This document shows positions 56,452-64,000 of a stretch of DNA of 64,000 bases, one piece after another. The position numbers were made by a program, and so were the translations under genes. Each line of letters starts with the position of its first letter. Position 1 is the stretch's first letter. The stretch is from assembly GCF_014836875.1 (NCBI RefSeq), contig NZ_JACSQC010000004.1, positions 124,001 to 188,000 of the forward strand, written 5' to 3'. Under the pieces are notes generated by a model. It searched no databases, was not told the origin of the DNA, and saw only the letters and a list, made by a program, of their open reading frames with translations. Source of the DNA: Arthrobacter pullicola. Its GTDB lineage: Bacteria > Actinomycetota > Actinomycetes > Actinomycetales > Micrococcaceae.

Positions 56452-58452
56452 GTGACCCTCCCTTTTCCGTCCCGCATTGTTCGCTGTGTTGCGGGCGCCC
56501 TGCTGGCTGTTCTCTTTCTGACCTCGTGCTCAGCGGTCTCCCGCCCGGTTGACTACCGTCCCCCTGCGTTGCCGAGCATGGATGCCGCGCCGCACGAGCT
56601 GACGACGGCCGACGTCGACGCGTGGCTGGACGGCTTTCTCCCCGCGGCGCTCAAACGGGAAGGGATCGCCGGAGCAGTTGTCTCAGTGGTCGGCGGAGGT
56701 TCAGCGGTCACCGAGCGGGGATTCGGATGGGCCGACACCGGCGTCAGCGGGAATGATCCAATACCGGTCGACGCGCAGCGAACGCTCTTCCGCATCGGCT
56801 CGATCTCGAAGCTCGTGACAGCGACGGCGGTTATGCAGCTGGTGGAAGACGGCAGGCTCGACCTCGACGCTCCGGTGCAGCAGTATCTCGACTTCACACT
56901 GCCGGTAGCCTTCGAGCAGCCAGTCACCGTGCGTCATCTGCTCACGCACACGGCAGGTTTCGAGGACAAGATCGCCGGTCTTTTCCGGGGACCGGACACA
57001 GAGCTCCCCACGCTGTACGACGCAGTCACTGTTGACCCACCCGAGCAGATTTTCGCGCCGGGCACGATGCCGGCATATTCGAACTACGCCAATGGGCTGG
57101 CGGCGTATCTCGTTCAGCACATCACGGGCGAGCCATACGAGGACGTTGTTGAGCGGGAGGTCTTCGCACCGGCCGGGATGGTGAACGCCACGCTTCAGCA
57201 GCCGCTCCTGGAACCAGCGCTCTCCAACATGTCGAAGGGTTACGACTCTGCGCGCTCCCCGGAAGTTCCATTCGAAGTCGTTTCGCCGGCCCCTGCCGGC
57301 GCCATCTCGGCGACGGCGGCCGATATGAGTGCCTTTATGATCGCTCAGCTCGATGGATCTCTGCTCGACGCGGCAACGCGCGAACAGATGCAGGCTCCAG
57401 GTTTGGACTCAGCAGATATCGGAGGACTCGCTGCCGGTCCACAGATGACGCTGGGTTTCTTCGAACAGGACCGTAACGGGCACCGGATCATCGGACACGG
57501 TGGTGACCTCACCGCCTTCCACTCCCAGCTCGACCTGTACCCCGAAGATGCGGCCGGCATCTTTGTGTCGCTGAACAGTTCCGGCCTGACCAGCGATTCA
57601 ACAACGGCAATCCGCAACGCCCTATCCGAAGGTTTTGCCGACCGCTATTTCCCCGGTAAGCAGGCTGCAGCTGCCACCTCTGTCACTGCCGGTGACCACT
57701 CCGGCGCCCTGATCGGCACGTACCAGCTCTCCCGCCGCGGCGAGTCGACTTTCATCCGGCTGTACTTCACCCTGTCAAGCATCACCGTGGCGCAGGGACC
57801 AGGCGACAGCATCACCATTTCGGCCATCACCGACGCGTCAGGCTCACCCGTTCCCCTCGTCGAAGTGGAGCCATGGGTGTGGCAGGAAGCCGGCGGACAG
57901 ACCCGCGTGGCAGTCGACCAGCGCGATGGCGTCGTGACAGCTATCGGTCTGGGCCCTGCCTTCACCCTGCAACCGATGCCGGCGACCCGGGCAATACTGC
58001 CTCTCGTCTTCGGCGCCACGCTCCTGATCCTGCTGGCGACAGCCGTCCTGACGCCGGTTGCGGCACTTGTGCGCCGCTGGCATGGCACCTCCGTGCCGCG
58101 CACGCGCTACCAAGCCCGGCTTCGCATCCTCATCGCGTCCAGCCTCGTGGCACTGCTCGCTGCGGGTGCACTCTGGGGTGTCGCAGCCTCGGCGCTGCTT
58201 TCCAATGCCGAGCCTCCGCCGGACGCCGTGTTCCGGACAGCACAGGCACTAAGCGCCGCCGCCGTGCTGGGGGCAGTGCCTGCTCTCCTTCTCACCGTCA
58301 CGCACTTGAGGCCACAGCCAGGCACCGGCCGGGAGCAGGGTGTGCGTCTGATCCTTAGGGTGTCGGTGAGCGCGCTGATCACCCTAGCTTTCTGCGGCCT
58401 TGGCTACGCCGTCATCGTGGCCGGACTGCTCTCACGGAGCATCACCTACTGA
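56452..58452 (+). CDS. Membrane-anchored serine hydrolase of the beta-lactamase/class C PBP family
   Basis: A 666-residue protein. A lipoprotein-like signal (RCVAGALLAVLFLTSC) leads to a beta-lactamase domain with catalytic S-x-x-K in FRIGSISKLVTATAVMQ, Tyr motif MPAYSNYANGLAAYL and HGGDLTAFHSQLDLY in place of the KTG box. A beta-sheet linker follows, then four membrane segments (LVFGATLLILLATAVLTPVA to LITLAFCGLGYAVIVAGLL). The double anchor is typical of the AmpH/EstB-like hydrolases that act on cell-wall peptides or esters. More CTC/TTC/TCG codons than its neighbours hint at separate ancestry. Confidence 0.86.
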   Translation: MTLPFPSRIVRCVAGALLAVLFLTSCSAVSRPVDYRPPALPSMDAAPHELTTADVDAWLDGFLPAALKREGIAGAVVSVVGGGSAVTERGFGWADTGVSGNDPIPVDAQRTLFRIGSISKLVTATAVMQLVEDGRLDLDAPVQQYLDFTLPVAFEQPVTVRHLLTHTAGFEDKIAGLFRGPDTELPTLYDAVTVDPPEQIFAPGTMPAYSNYANGLAAYLVQHITGEPYEDVVEREVFAPAGMVNATLQQPLLEPALSNMSKGYDSARSPEVPFEVVSPAPAGAISATAADMSAFMIAQLDGSLLDAATREQMQAPGLDSADIGGLAAGPQMTLGFFEQDRNGHRIIGHGGDLTAFHSQLDLYPEDAAGIFVSLNSSGLTSDSTTAIRNALSEGFADRYFPGKQAAAATSVTAGDHSGALIGTYQLSRRGESTFIRLYFTLSSITVAQGPGDSITISAITDASGSPVPLVEVEPWVWQEAGGQTRVAVDQRDGVVTAIGLGPAFTLQPMPATRAILPLVFGATLLILLATAVLTPVAALVRRWHGTSVPRTRYQARLRILIASSLVALLAAGALWGVAASALLSNAEPPPDAVFRTAQALSAAAVLGAVPALLLTVTHLRPQPGTGREQGVRLILRVSVSALITLAFCGLGYAVIVAGLLSRSITY

Positions 58453-58502
58453 GCAGCAGGCCAGGTTCATGCGTGGAAGCCCCGGTATGGCATTCTGAGT
58501 GA

Positions 58503-59720
58503 ATGGCAGAATTCACCCAGTCGCATAAGCTCCACAACGTCCTTTACGACATCCGTGGGCCGCTGCTCGAACATGCGCAGCGGATGGAAGCCGCCGGCCA
58601 GCGGATCCTGAAGCTGAACATCGGCAACCCCGCGCCGTTCGGCTTCGAGGCGCCGGAGGCGATCCTGGTGGACATGATCCGCCATCTGCCTACCGCCCAG
58701 GGGTACAGCGATTCGCGCGGCATCTTCTCAGCCCGCACCGCCGTCGTGCAGTACTACCAGGGCCGCGGAATCCAGAACATCGACGTCGACGACGTGTACC
58801 TGGGCAACGGGGTCAGCGAACTGATCACCCTGTCCCTCCAGGCCCTGCTGAACAACGGGGACGAAATCCTGGTTCCCACCCCGGACTACCCGCTGTGGAC
58901 CGCATCCGTGTCACTGGCGGGCGGCACCGCTGTCCATTACCTCTGCGACGAGGAAAACCACTGGTGGCCCGATGTGGAGGACATGGCAGCCCGGATTACC
59001 AACCGGACCAAGGGCATTGTGCTGATTAACCCGAACAACCCCACCGGCGCCGTCTACCCGGAGTACATCCTGCGCCAGATCGTGGACCTCGCGCGGAAGC
59101 ACGGACTCATCATCTTTGCCGACGAGATCTACGAGAAGATCCTGTACGACGGCGCGGTGCACATCAACGCTGCGGCGATCACCGGCGAGGACGTACTCTG
59201 CCTGACGTTCAGCGGGCTGTCCAAGGCATACCGCATCGCCGGGTTCCGCAGCGGCTGGATGACCATCTCCGGTCCCAAACGGGATGCCGCGGACTACATC
59301 GAGGGCATCAACCTGCTGGCCAATATGCGCCTGTGCGCCAACGTTCCGGCGCAGCACGCCATCCAGACGGCGCTGGGCGGCTACCAGAGCATCAACGACC
59401 TGATCCTGCCCGGCGGCCGGCTCAAGGCCCAGCGGGACCTGGCGCACAAAATGCTCAACGACATCCCCGGGGTGAGCTGCGAAAACGCCGAAGGGGCGCT
59501 GTACCTCTTCCCCAAGCTGGACCCCGAGGCCTACCCGATCGAATCTGATGAAATGTTCGCCCTGGACCTGCTCAAGCAGCAGAAGATCCTGGTCTCGCAC
59601 GGAACAGCATTCAACTGGATCCGGCCGGACCACTTCCGGATGGTGACGCTGCCCGCTCTGGAGGACATCGAGGACGCCGTGTCGAGGCTGGCTGAGTTCC
59701 TCAGCACCTACAAGCCGTAG
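58503..59720 (+). CDS. AlaA-like PLP-dependent aminotransferase
   Basis: A 405-residue class I aminotransferase, close to the alanine transaminase AlaA. It starts SHKLHNVLYDIRGPLLEHAQ, with ILKLNIGNPAPFGFEAPEAI, VYLGNGVSELITLSLQALLN, PTPDYPLWTASVSLAGG, VLINPNNPTGAVYP, IIFADEIYEKILYD and the PLP lysine in TFSGLSKAYRIAGFRSGWM. It would make alanine from pyruvate and glutamate. ATG 58503 is chosen. It converges with xseB after a 16-base gap. Confidence 0.92.
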   Translation: MAEFTQSHKLHNVLYDIRGPLLEHAQRMEAAGQRILKLNIGNPAPFGFEAPEAILVDMIRHLPTAQGYSDSRGIFSARTAVVQYYQGRGIQNIDVDDVYLGNGVSELITLSLQALLNNGDEILVPTPDYPLWTASVSLAGGTAVHYLCDEENHWWPDVEDMAARITNRTKGIVLINPNNPTGAVYPEYILRQIVDLARKHGLIIFADEIYEKILYDGAVHINAAAITGEDVLCLTFSGLSKAYRIAGFRSGWMTISGPKRDAADYIEGINLLANMRLCANVPAQHAIQTALGGYQSINDLILPGGRLKAQRDLAHKMLNDIPGVSCENAEGALYLFPKLDPEAYPIESDEMFALDLLKQQKILVSHGTAFNWIRPDHFRMVTLPALEDIEDAVSRLAEFLSTYKP

Positions 59721-59736
59721 CTTTACCCATCCGCGC

Positions 59737-59970
59737 TTATTCCGGCGCGTCCCCGCGGGCTGCCCGTGCCGCTTCCAGGCGCGCACGGGCGCCTTCGAGC
59801 CACGATTCACACCGGGTAGCCAGCGCTTCGCCGCGCTCCCACAGGGCCAGGGATTCCTCGAGGCTGGCACCGCCGGCCTCGAGCCGGGTCACCACGGATA
59901 CCAGTTCGTCCCGGGCCTGCTCGTAGGTCATGGCTTCGACGTCTGCCGGCAGCGCTGCTGCTTCGTTCAT
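59737..59970 (-). CDS. xseB: Exodeoxyribonuclease VII small subunit
   Basis: A 77-residue helical protein with the XseB pattern [40 protein letters not shown] and an Arg-rich end. It binds the large subunit XseA and helps degrade single-stranded DNA during repair. ATG 59970 has AGGAGA upstream. It follows xseA by 47 bases on the same strand. Confidence 0.95.
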   Translation of the reverse strand: MNEAAALPADVEAMTYEQARDELVSVVTRLEAGGASLEESLALWERGEALATRCESWLEGARARLEAARAARGDAPE

Positions 59971-60017
59971 GCTGTTCTCCTGGTTGCTTCGATGCTGGGT
60001 GGGAAAGTCTGGAACAT

Positions 60018-61298
60018 TCAGGCCTGCTGCCAGGGGCCCGTTGCGGTGGCGCCGAGTTCCCCGGCCGCGACACGGACGCGCAGCGGAGTCCCGGTTTCAA
60101 CCCCTGCGGCGTCGCGGACCACGGAACCGTCCGCAAGCTGCACGACGGCGTAGCCGCGGTCCAGTGTTTTCTGCGGTGAGAGGGAACGAACCTGCGCCCG
60201 CAGATAGGCGATCCGGTCGGCGTCGCGCCGGACCTCGGCGCGCATCGCGGAGAAGGCCCGGTCCCGGAGCCGACTGATGTCATCGCCGCGCGTGGCGAGC
60301 ATGGTTTCGGGTGCGGAGAGCACCGGGCGGCTGCGGATGTGCCGCATCCGTTCGGATTCGCGTCCCAGGGTCAGCTCCATGATGCGGCGCAGCTGCGAGC
60401 GTGCGGCGCCGATGCGCGCCAGTTCCTCGCCGACGTCGGGCACAATCCGCTTGGCCGCATCGGTGGGGGTTGAAGCCCGCAGGTCGGCCACCTCGTCGAG
60501 CAGGGGCCGGTCAGCCTCGTGGCCGATGGCACTGACCACGGGGGTCTGTGCTGCCGCCACGGCCCGGACCAGATCCTCGTTGCTGAAGGGCAGCAGGTCC
60601 TCGAGGGAACCACCGCCGCGGGCGATGACAATGACTTCGACTTCCGGCATGGCATCAAGGGCAGCCAGGGCGCGGGTCACCTCGGCCACGGCATTCACGC
60701 CCTGCACCGCGACTTCCCGCACCTCGAACTCCACCGCGGGCCAGCGCAGGGCGGCGTTGCGCATCACGTCCTTCATGGCATCGGAGTTGCGTCCGGTAAT
60801 CAGCCCAATCCGGCCCGGCAGCAGGGGCAGGCGGCGCTTGCGGGCTGCACTGAACAGGCCCTCGGCGGTCAGCGCCTGGCGGAGCCGTTCGATCCGGGCC
60901 AGCAGGTCGCCGAGGCCGACGGGCCGGATATCCCGGGTCTGCATGGACAGGCGGCCGGTCTTGACCCAGAAATCAGGTTTGATGTGGGCCACCACGCGGG
61001 CACCGCGCTCGAGCGGCAGTTCCAGCCGGTTCATCACCGTTCCCCAGACCGTCAGGGACAGTGAGATCTCGGCGTCGACGTCGCGGAGCGTAATGTACGA
61101 TGCGTTGGCCCGGCGGTTCAGCTCGATGATCTGGCCCTCCACCCATGCGGCGGGAGCCCGGTCGATGTAGGCCTTCAGGTTCTTTGAAAGCAGTGCCAGC
61201 GGCCAGGGGTTGTCCGGCGAAGTAAGGGCCGCTGTCGGGGCCAGCGCGGTCCCGGCGTCTGCCTCACCAGGGCCCTGGGGTCCTGTTTCATCGTGCAT
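60018..61298 (-). CDS. xseA: Exodeoxyribonuclease VII large subunit
   Basis: The catalytic subunit (426 residues) that cleaves single-stranded DNA to oligonucleotides. An OB fold ([32 protein letters not shown]) is followed by [73 protein letters not shown] and the final [11 protein letters not shown], all diagnostic. ATG 61298 with AGGAGC is chosen; the open frame further 5' is not supported. Confidence 0.96.
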   Translation of the reverse strand: MHDETGPQGPGEADAGTALAPTAALTSPDNPWPLALLSKNLKAYIDRAPAAWVEGQIIELNRRANASYITLRDVDAEISLSLTVWGTVMNRLELPLERGARVVAHIKPDFWVKTGRLSMQTRDIRPVGLGDLLARIERLRQALTAEGLFSAARKRRLPLLPGRIGLITGRNSDAMKDVMRNAALRWPAVEFEVREVAVQGVNAVAEVTRALAALDAMPEVEVIVIARGGGSLEDLLPFSNEDLVRAVAAAQTPVVSAIGHEADRPLLDEVADLRASTPTDAAKRIVPDVGEELARIGAARSQLRRIMELTLGRESERMRHIRSRPVLSAPETMLATRGDDISRLRDRAFSAMRAEVRRDADRIAYLRAQVRSLSPQKTLDRGYAVVQLADGSVVRDAAGVETGTPLRVRVAAGELGATATGPWQQA

Positions 61299-61476
61299 TC
61301 GAGCTCCTGGGGTTTGACGGCTGGCCGGTGCCCGGGGAGGTACTGGTCCACGGTTAATGTCTATCAGGTACTTAGGACACAGCGGGCAGCGGTGCCTGGA
61401 TGGTGGATGCGGCGCCGGTGTTTGGCAGAATTCCAGCAGGGCCGCGAACACGCGGCACGCGTACGAGTGGAGACAG

Positions 61477-62301
61477 ATGCGAAGCTTTGGTTCAGCGATC
61501 CTGGTACTGGCCGCCGTGCTGCTGGCGGCAACGGCCGCCTGCGGCGCCTGGCTGGCGCAGAATGTGGTGTCCCCGGCAGGGTTCGCCAACCTCGCCCAGC
61601 CGCTGGGGGAGAACCAGGAATTCCAGGCGGAGCTCTCCGGGGCCATCGCGCAGCAGGCGGCAGCCTCTGCAGCGGACGGCCTGCCCGAGGGAATCAGTCA
61701 GTTGATCGAACCGGTCGTGCAGGAAATCGTTGCAGGCGTCCAGCAGGATCCCGGGTACCCGGAGGCCTGGACAGCAACCCTGGAGCAGTCACACGCGGCC
61801 ACGTTCGAATCCGGCATCCCGACCCTGGACATCGGTCCACTGCTGAACCTCGTCCTCGCAGCCGTGGCCGGAGAGATCGGAACCAGTGTGCCGGATGGTG
61901 AATCCCGCCCGATCGCCCTATCCGGTGCAGATGTCAGTGGGCAGCTGGAGCGCCTGACCGGTTTTGCGGACGCGTGGCCCATGTTTGCCGCCGCAGCAGT
62001 GCTGGCCGCGCTGCTTGGGCTGCTGCTCGCCCGCCGCCGCTCGACCACGCTGGCGCTCGCCGGTGCCGGTGCCCTGGGGGCCGGAGTGGTCCTGTGGCTG
62101 CTCGCCGGGGCCGTACCCGCAGTGATGGACCGGTTCTCGCCGTCGAACCCTGTTGCTTCCACCTTCATCAGCGCCCTGGGACCCGAAGCAAGCTCTGCGT
62201 TCCAGGCCTGGCTCATCCCGCTCCTGCTCGGTGCGGCTTTCATCTTCGTCCTGGGCCTGGTCTTCCGCCTGGCAGCCGTGGCCCGGCGGAGGGTGCGCTG
62301 A
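61477..62301 (+). CDS. Membrane protein of unknown function between xseA and ispH
   Basis: A 274-residue protein with no family I can name. An N-terminal membrane segment (AILVLAAVLLAATAACGAWL) is followed by an extracytoplasmic Gln/Ala-rich part (residues about 35-165), with a pair of segments (AWPMFAAAAVLAALLGLLLA; ALAGAGALGAGVVLWLLAGA) and a last one (AWLIPLLLGAAFIFVLGLVF) before a basic end. ATG 61477 has GGAGA upstream. It is divergent from xseA with a 178-base gap. Homologues with this position are common in the order. Confidence 0.82.
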   Translation: MRSFGSAILVLAAVLLAATAACGAWLAQNVVSPAGFANLAQPLGENQEFQAELSGAIAQQAAASAADGLPEGISQLIEPVVQEIVAGVQQDPGYPEAWTATLEQSHAATFESGIPTLDIGPLLNLVLAAVAGEIGTSVPDGESRPIALSGADVSGQLERLTGFADAWPMFAAAAVLAALLGLLLARRRSTTLALAGAGALGAGVVLWLLAGAVPAVMDRFSPSNPVASTFISALGPEASSAFQAWLIPLLLGAAFIFVLGLVFRLAAVARRRVR

Positions 62302-62346
62302 CAGCGGACGGACACCCTCCGGGCCAGGGCCGGCGGCGGCACCGGC

Positions 62347-62352
62347 TAGCAT
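62347..62352 (+). promoter_or_regulatory. -10 box of a leaderless promoter for ispH
   Basis: TAGCAT ends seven bases before the ispH ATG at 62359; no ribosome site is seen. Confidence 0.5.
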
Positions 62353-62358
62353 GGTGGT

Positions 62359-63438
62359 ATGACCAGCACAGCCGTTTCCGTGCCGATGCCCACCGTGCCA
62401 CGCCGCCGCCGCAGCCCCGAAGAGGTTGCCGCCGCTGCCCCCGTTGAGGGCCAGCGCCGGGTCCTCCTCGCCGCCCCGCGCGGCTACTGCGCCGGCGTCG
62501 ACCGCGCGGTCATCGCCGTCGAGAAGGCACTGGAAGCCTACGGGCCGCCCATCTACGTCCGCAAACAGATTGTTCACAACCTTCACGTGGTCCACACGCT
62601 GGAGGAAAAGGGTGCCATCTTCGTCGACGAAACCGACGAGGTCCCGGAAGGTGCCCGGCTGATCTTTTCCGCACACGGCGTCTCTCCCGCCGTCGTGCAG
62701 TCCGCGAAGGACCGGAACCTGCAGACCATCGATGCCACCTGCCCGCTGGTGACCAAGGTGCACAAGGAAGCGGTGCGTTTTGCCCGGGACGACTTTGACA
62801 TCCTGCTGATCGGCCACGAGGGCCACGAGGAAGTTGAAGGAACTTACGGCGAGGCCCCCGAACACACGCAGATTGTGAACGGTCCCGAAGACGTGGACAA
62901 GGTGGTGGTCCGTGATCCGGAGAAGGTCATCTGGCTGTCCCAGACCACGCTGAGCGTGGATGAAGCCATGCACACGGTGAATCTGCTGCGCAAGCGGTTC
63001 CCCACGCTGCAGGATCCGCCCAGCGACGACATCTGCTATGCCACCTCCAACCGGCAGGCAGCGATCAAGAAGATCGCCCCGGATGCGGACCTGGTGATCG
63101 TGGTCGGGTCTGCGAACTCCTCCAACTCCGTGCGGCTGGTGGAAGTTGCGCTGGAGTACGGCGCCAAGGCGTCCTACCGCGTGGACTTCGCCAACGAGAT
63201 TGACGAGAGCTGGTTTGAGGGCGTTGCCACCGTGGGCGTGACTTCCGGTGCCTCCGTTCCGGAAAACCTGGTCCAGGACGTCCTGAACCTGCTGGCGGAC
63301 TACGGCTACGGTGACGTCGAAGAGGTGGTCACCGCGCAGGAGGACATCATCTTCTCCCTGCCCAAGGAAATCCGCGCCACCCTCAAGGCCATGGGGGACA
63401 CCTCGCGCGGTCTGGGCGGACGCCGCACCGGCTCCTAA
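62359..63438 (+). CDS. ispH: 4-hydroxy-3-methylbut-2-enyl diphosphate reductase
   Basis: A 359-residue iron-sulfur enzyme that makes IPP and DMAPP at the end of the MEP isoprenoid pathway. The three cluster cysteines are in [34 protein letters not shown] and [15 protein letters not shown]. Further motifs are [56 protein letters not shown] and [21 protein letters not shown] 62359 has a -10-like box seven bases upstream and no ribosome site. Confidence 0.96.
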   Translation: MTSTAVSVPMPTVPRRRRSPEEVAAAAPVEGQRRVLLAAPRGYCAGVDRAVIAVEKALEAYGPPIYVRKQIVHNLHVVHTLEEKGAIFVDETDEVPEGARLIFSAHGVSPAVVQSAKDRNLQTIDATCPLVTKVHKEAVRFARDDFDILLIGHEGHEEVEGTYGEAPEHTQIVNGPEDVDKVVVRDPEKVIWLSQTTLSVDEAMHTVNLLRKRFPTLQDPPSDDICYATSNRQAAIKKIAPDADLVIVVGSANSSNSVRLVEVALEYGAKASYRVDFANEIDESWFEGVATVGVTSGASVPENLVQDVLNLLADYGYGDVEEVVTAQEDIIFSLPKEIRATLKAMGDTSRGLGGRRTGS

Positions 63439-63475
63439 GGAGGAGCGCCGGTTCGGCTCTGGCGGGCCGCCCCGG

Positions 63476-63481
63476 TAACAT
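63476..63481 (+). promoter_or_regulatory. -10 box of a leaderless promoter for ychF
   Basis: TAACAT ends nine bases before the GTG at 63490; no ribosome site is seen. Confidence 0.5.
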
Positions 63482-63489
63482 TGGCTAAC

Positions 63490-64000
63490 GTGGCTCTTAC
63501 TATTGGCATCGTCGGCCTGCCCAACGTCGGCAAATCGACCCTTTTCAACGCACTGACCCGGAACAACGTGCTGGCAGCGAACTATCCGTTCGCGACGATC
63601 GAACCGAATGTCGGCGTCGTCTCCCTGCCCGATCCGCGGCTGGCCAAGCTTGCCGAGATCTTCGGCTCGGCCCGCATCCTGCCGGCCACCGTGTCCTTCG
63701 TGGACATCGCCGGCATTGTGAAGGGCGCTTCGGAGGGCGAAGGCCTGGGCAACCAGTTCCTCGCCAACATCCGCGAAGCCGAGGCAATCGCCCAGGTCAT
63801 CCGCGTCTTTGACGATCCCGACGTCGTGCATGTGGACGGCAAGGTCGATCCGAGCTCCGACATGGAGACCATCAACACCGAACTGATCCTCGCGGACCTC
63901 CAGACCCTGGAGAAGGCCATCCCCCGCGTGGAAAAGGAAGTGAAGATCAAGAAGCGCGACGCCGCGCAGCTGGCTGCCATGCAGGCCGCGCAGGCTGTGC
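63490..64000 (+). CDS. ychF: Redox-regulated ATPase YchF, 3' truncated by window
   Basis: The start of an OBG-like ATPase. The P-loop is [20 protein letters not shown], followed by [37 protein letters not shown] and [20 protein letters not shown], all as in YchF. YchF prefers ATP over GTP and associates with ribosomes; it is linked to stress responses. The frame runs off the window end at base 64000. The GTG at 63490 is apparently leaderless. Confidence 0.95.
   Translation, partial: MALTIGIVGLPNVGKSTLFNALTRNNVLAANYPFATIEPNVGVVSLPDPRLAKLAEIFGSARILPATVSFVDIAGIVKGASEGEGLGNQFLANIREAEAIAQVIRVFDDPDVVHVDGKVDPSSDMETINTELILADLQTLEKAIPRVEKEVKIKKRDAAQLAAMQAAQAV

Noticed and set aside
61918-63831. Minus-strand open frame of 637 codons over ispH and the start of ychF
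   Set aside because: Antisense shadow spanning two genes and an intergenic gap; no motif.

Overview
The window reads as chromosomal DNA of a high-GC actinobacterium of the Micrococcaceae, most like Arthrobacter or a near relative. The evidence is strong G/C third-position bias, two CIRCE operators before groES-groEL, an IdeR/DtxR-type iron box, the guaB/guaB3/guaA set, a DUF222-HNH (13E12-type) protein, XseAB-IspH-YchF gene order and many apparently leaderless GTG/ATG starts. No tRNA, rRNA, integrase, transposase or CRISPR array was seen. The calls rest on reading the sequence by eye; family names come from motifs and were not searched.

Layout. 1-16.3 kb: the end of a bifunctional NAD(P)H-hydrate repair gene, a translationally coupled glgX-treY-treZ block (glycogen to trehalose), an aldo/keto reductase and a GNAT enzyme, then alr-tsaE, a compact five-gene accessory cluster (10.86-13.94 kb), and tsaB-rimI-tsaD. 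The three tsa genes make the t6A tRNA modification, and the accessory cluster splits tsaE from tsaB. 16.25-19.1 kb: a 32-bp tandem repeat array, a DUF222-HNH gene with large low-complexity inserts, and a 42/43-bp tandem repeat. 19.1-23.9 kb: a GCS2-type carboxylate-amine ligase, a shikimate dehydrogenase-like gene, a palindromic intergenic element, a THUMP-like methyltransferase and a PatB/MalY-type aminotransferase. 23.9-27.8 kb: a siderophore ABC importer behind an IdeR/DtxR-like box.

28-45.1 kb: groES-groEL under CIRCE control, a membrane acyltransferase with an SGNH-like tail, guaB, guaB3, glpD, a lone PTS EIIA, SURF1, DUF3817 and guaA (GMP synthesis with respiratory and glycerol functions). 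A 1.3-kaa helicase-like/nuclease protein with altered Walker motifs follows, with a small conserved protein overlapping its end. 45.1-52.6 kb: SAF-domain protein, FmdB zinc ribbon, 5-formyl-THF cyclo-ligase, galU, GNAT, two Pro/Ala-rich proteins (one a phosphotransferase), an 11-bp repeat array, a BadF/BcrAD-type sugar kinase and a NUDIX enzyme. 52.7-56.3 kb: a four-gene OpuC/OsmF-type osmoprotectant importer. 56.4-64 kb: a lipoprotein-like serine hydrolase, an AlaA-like aminotransferase, xseB/xseA, a membrane protein, ispH and the start of ychF.

The best candidate for an undescribed system is the five-gene cluster at 10.86-13.94 kb: a small helical protein, a WXG-containing protein with a C-terminal glycine zipper, a small membrane protein, an LpqN/DcrB-like protein and a possible EspG-like partner. 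It resembles a type VII secretion effector cassette without the secretion motor. The second is the helicase-nuclease protein whose Walker A lysine and Walker B glutamate are both replaced.
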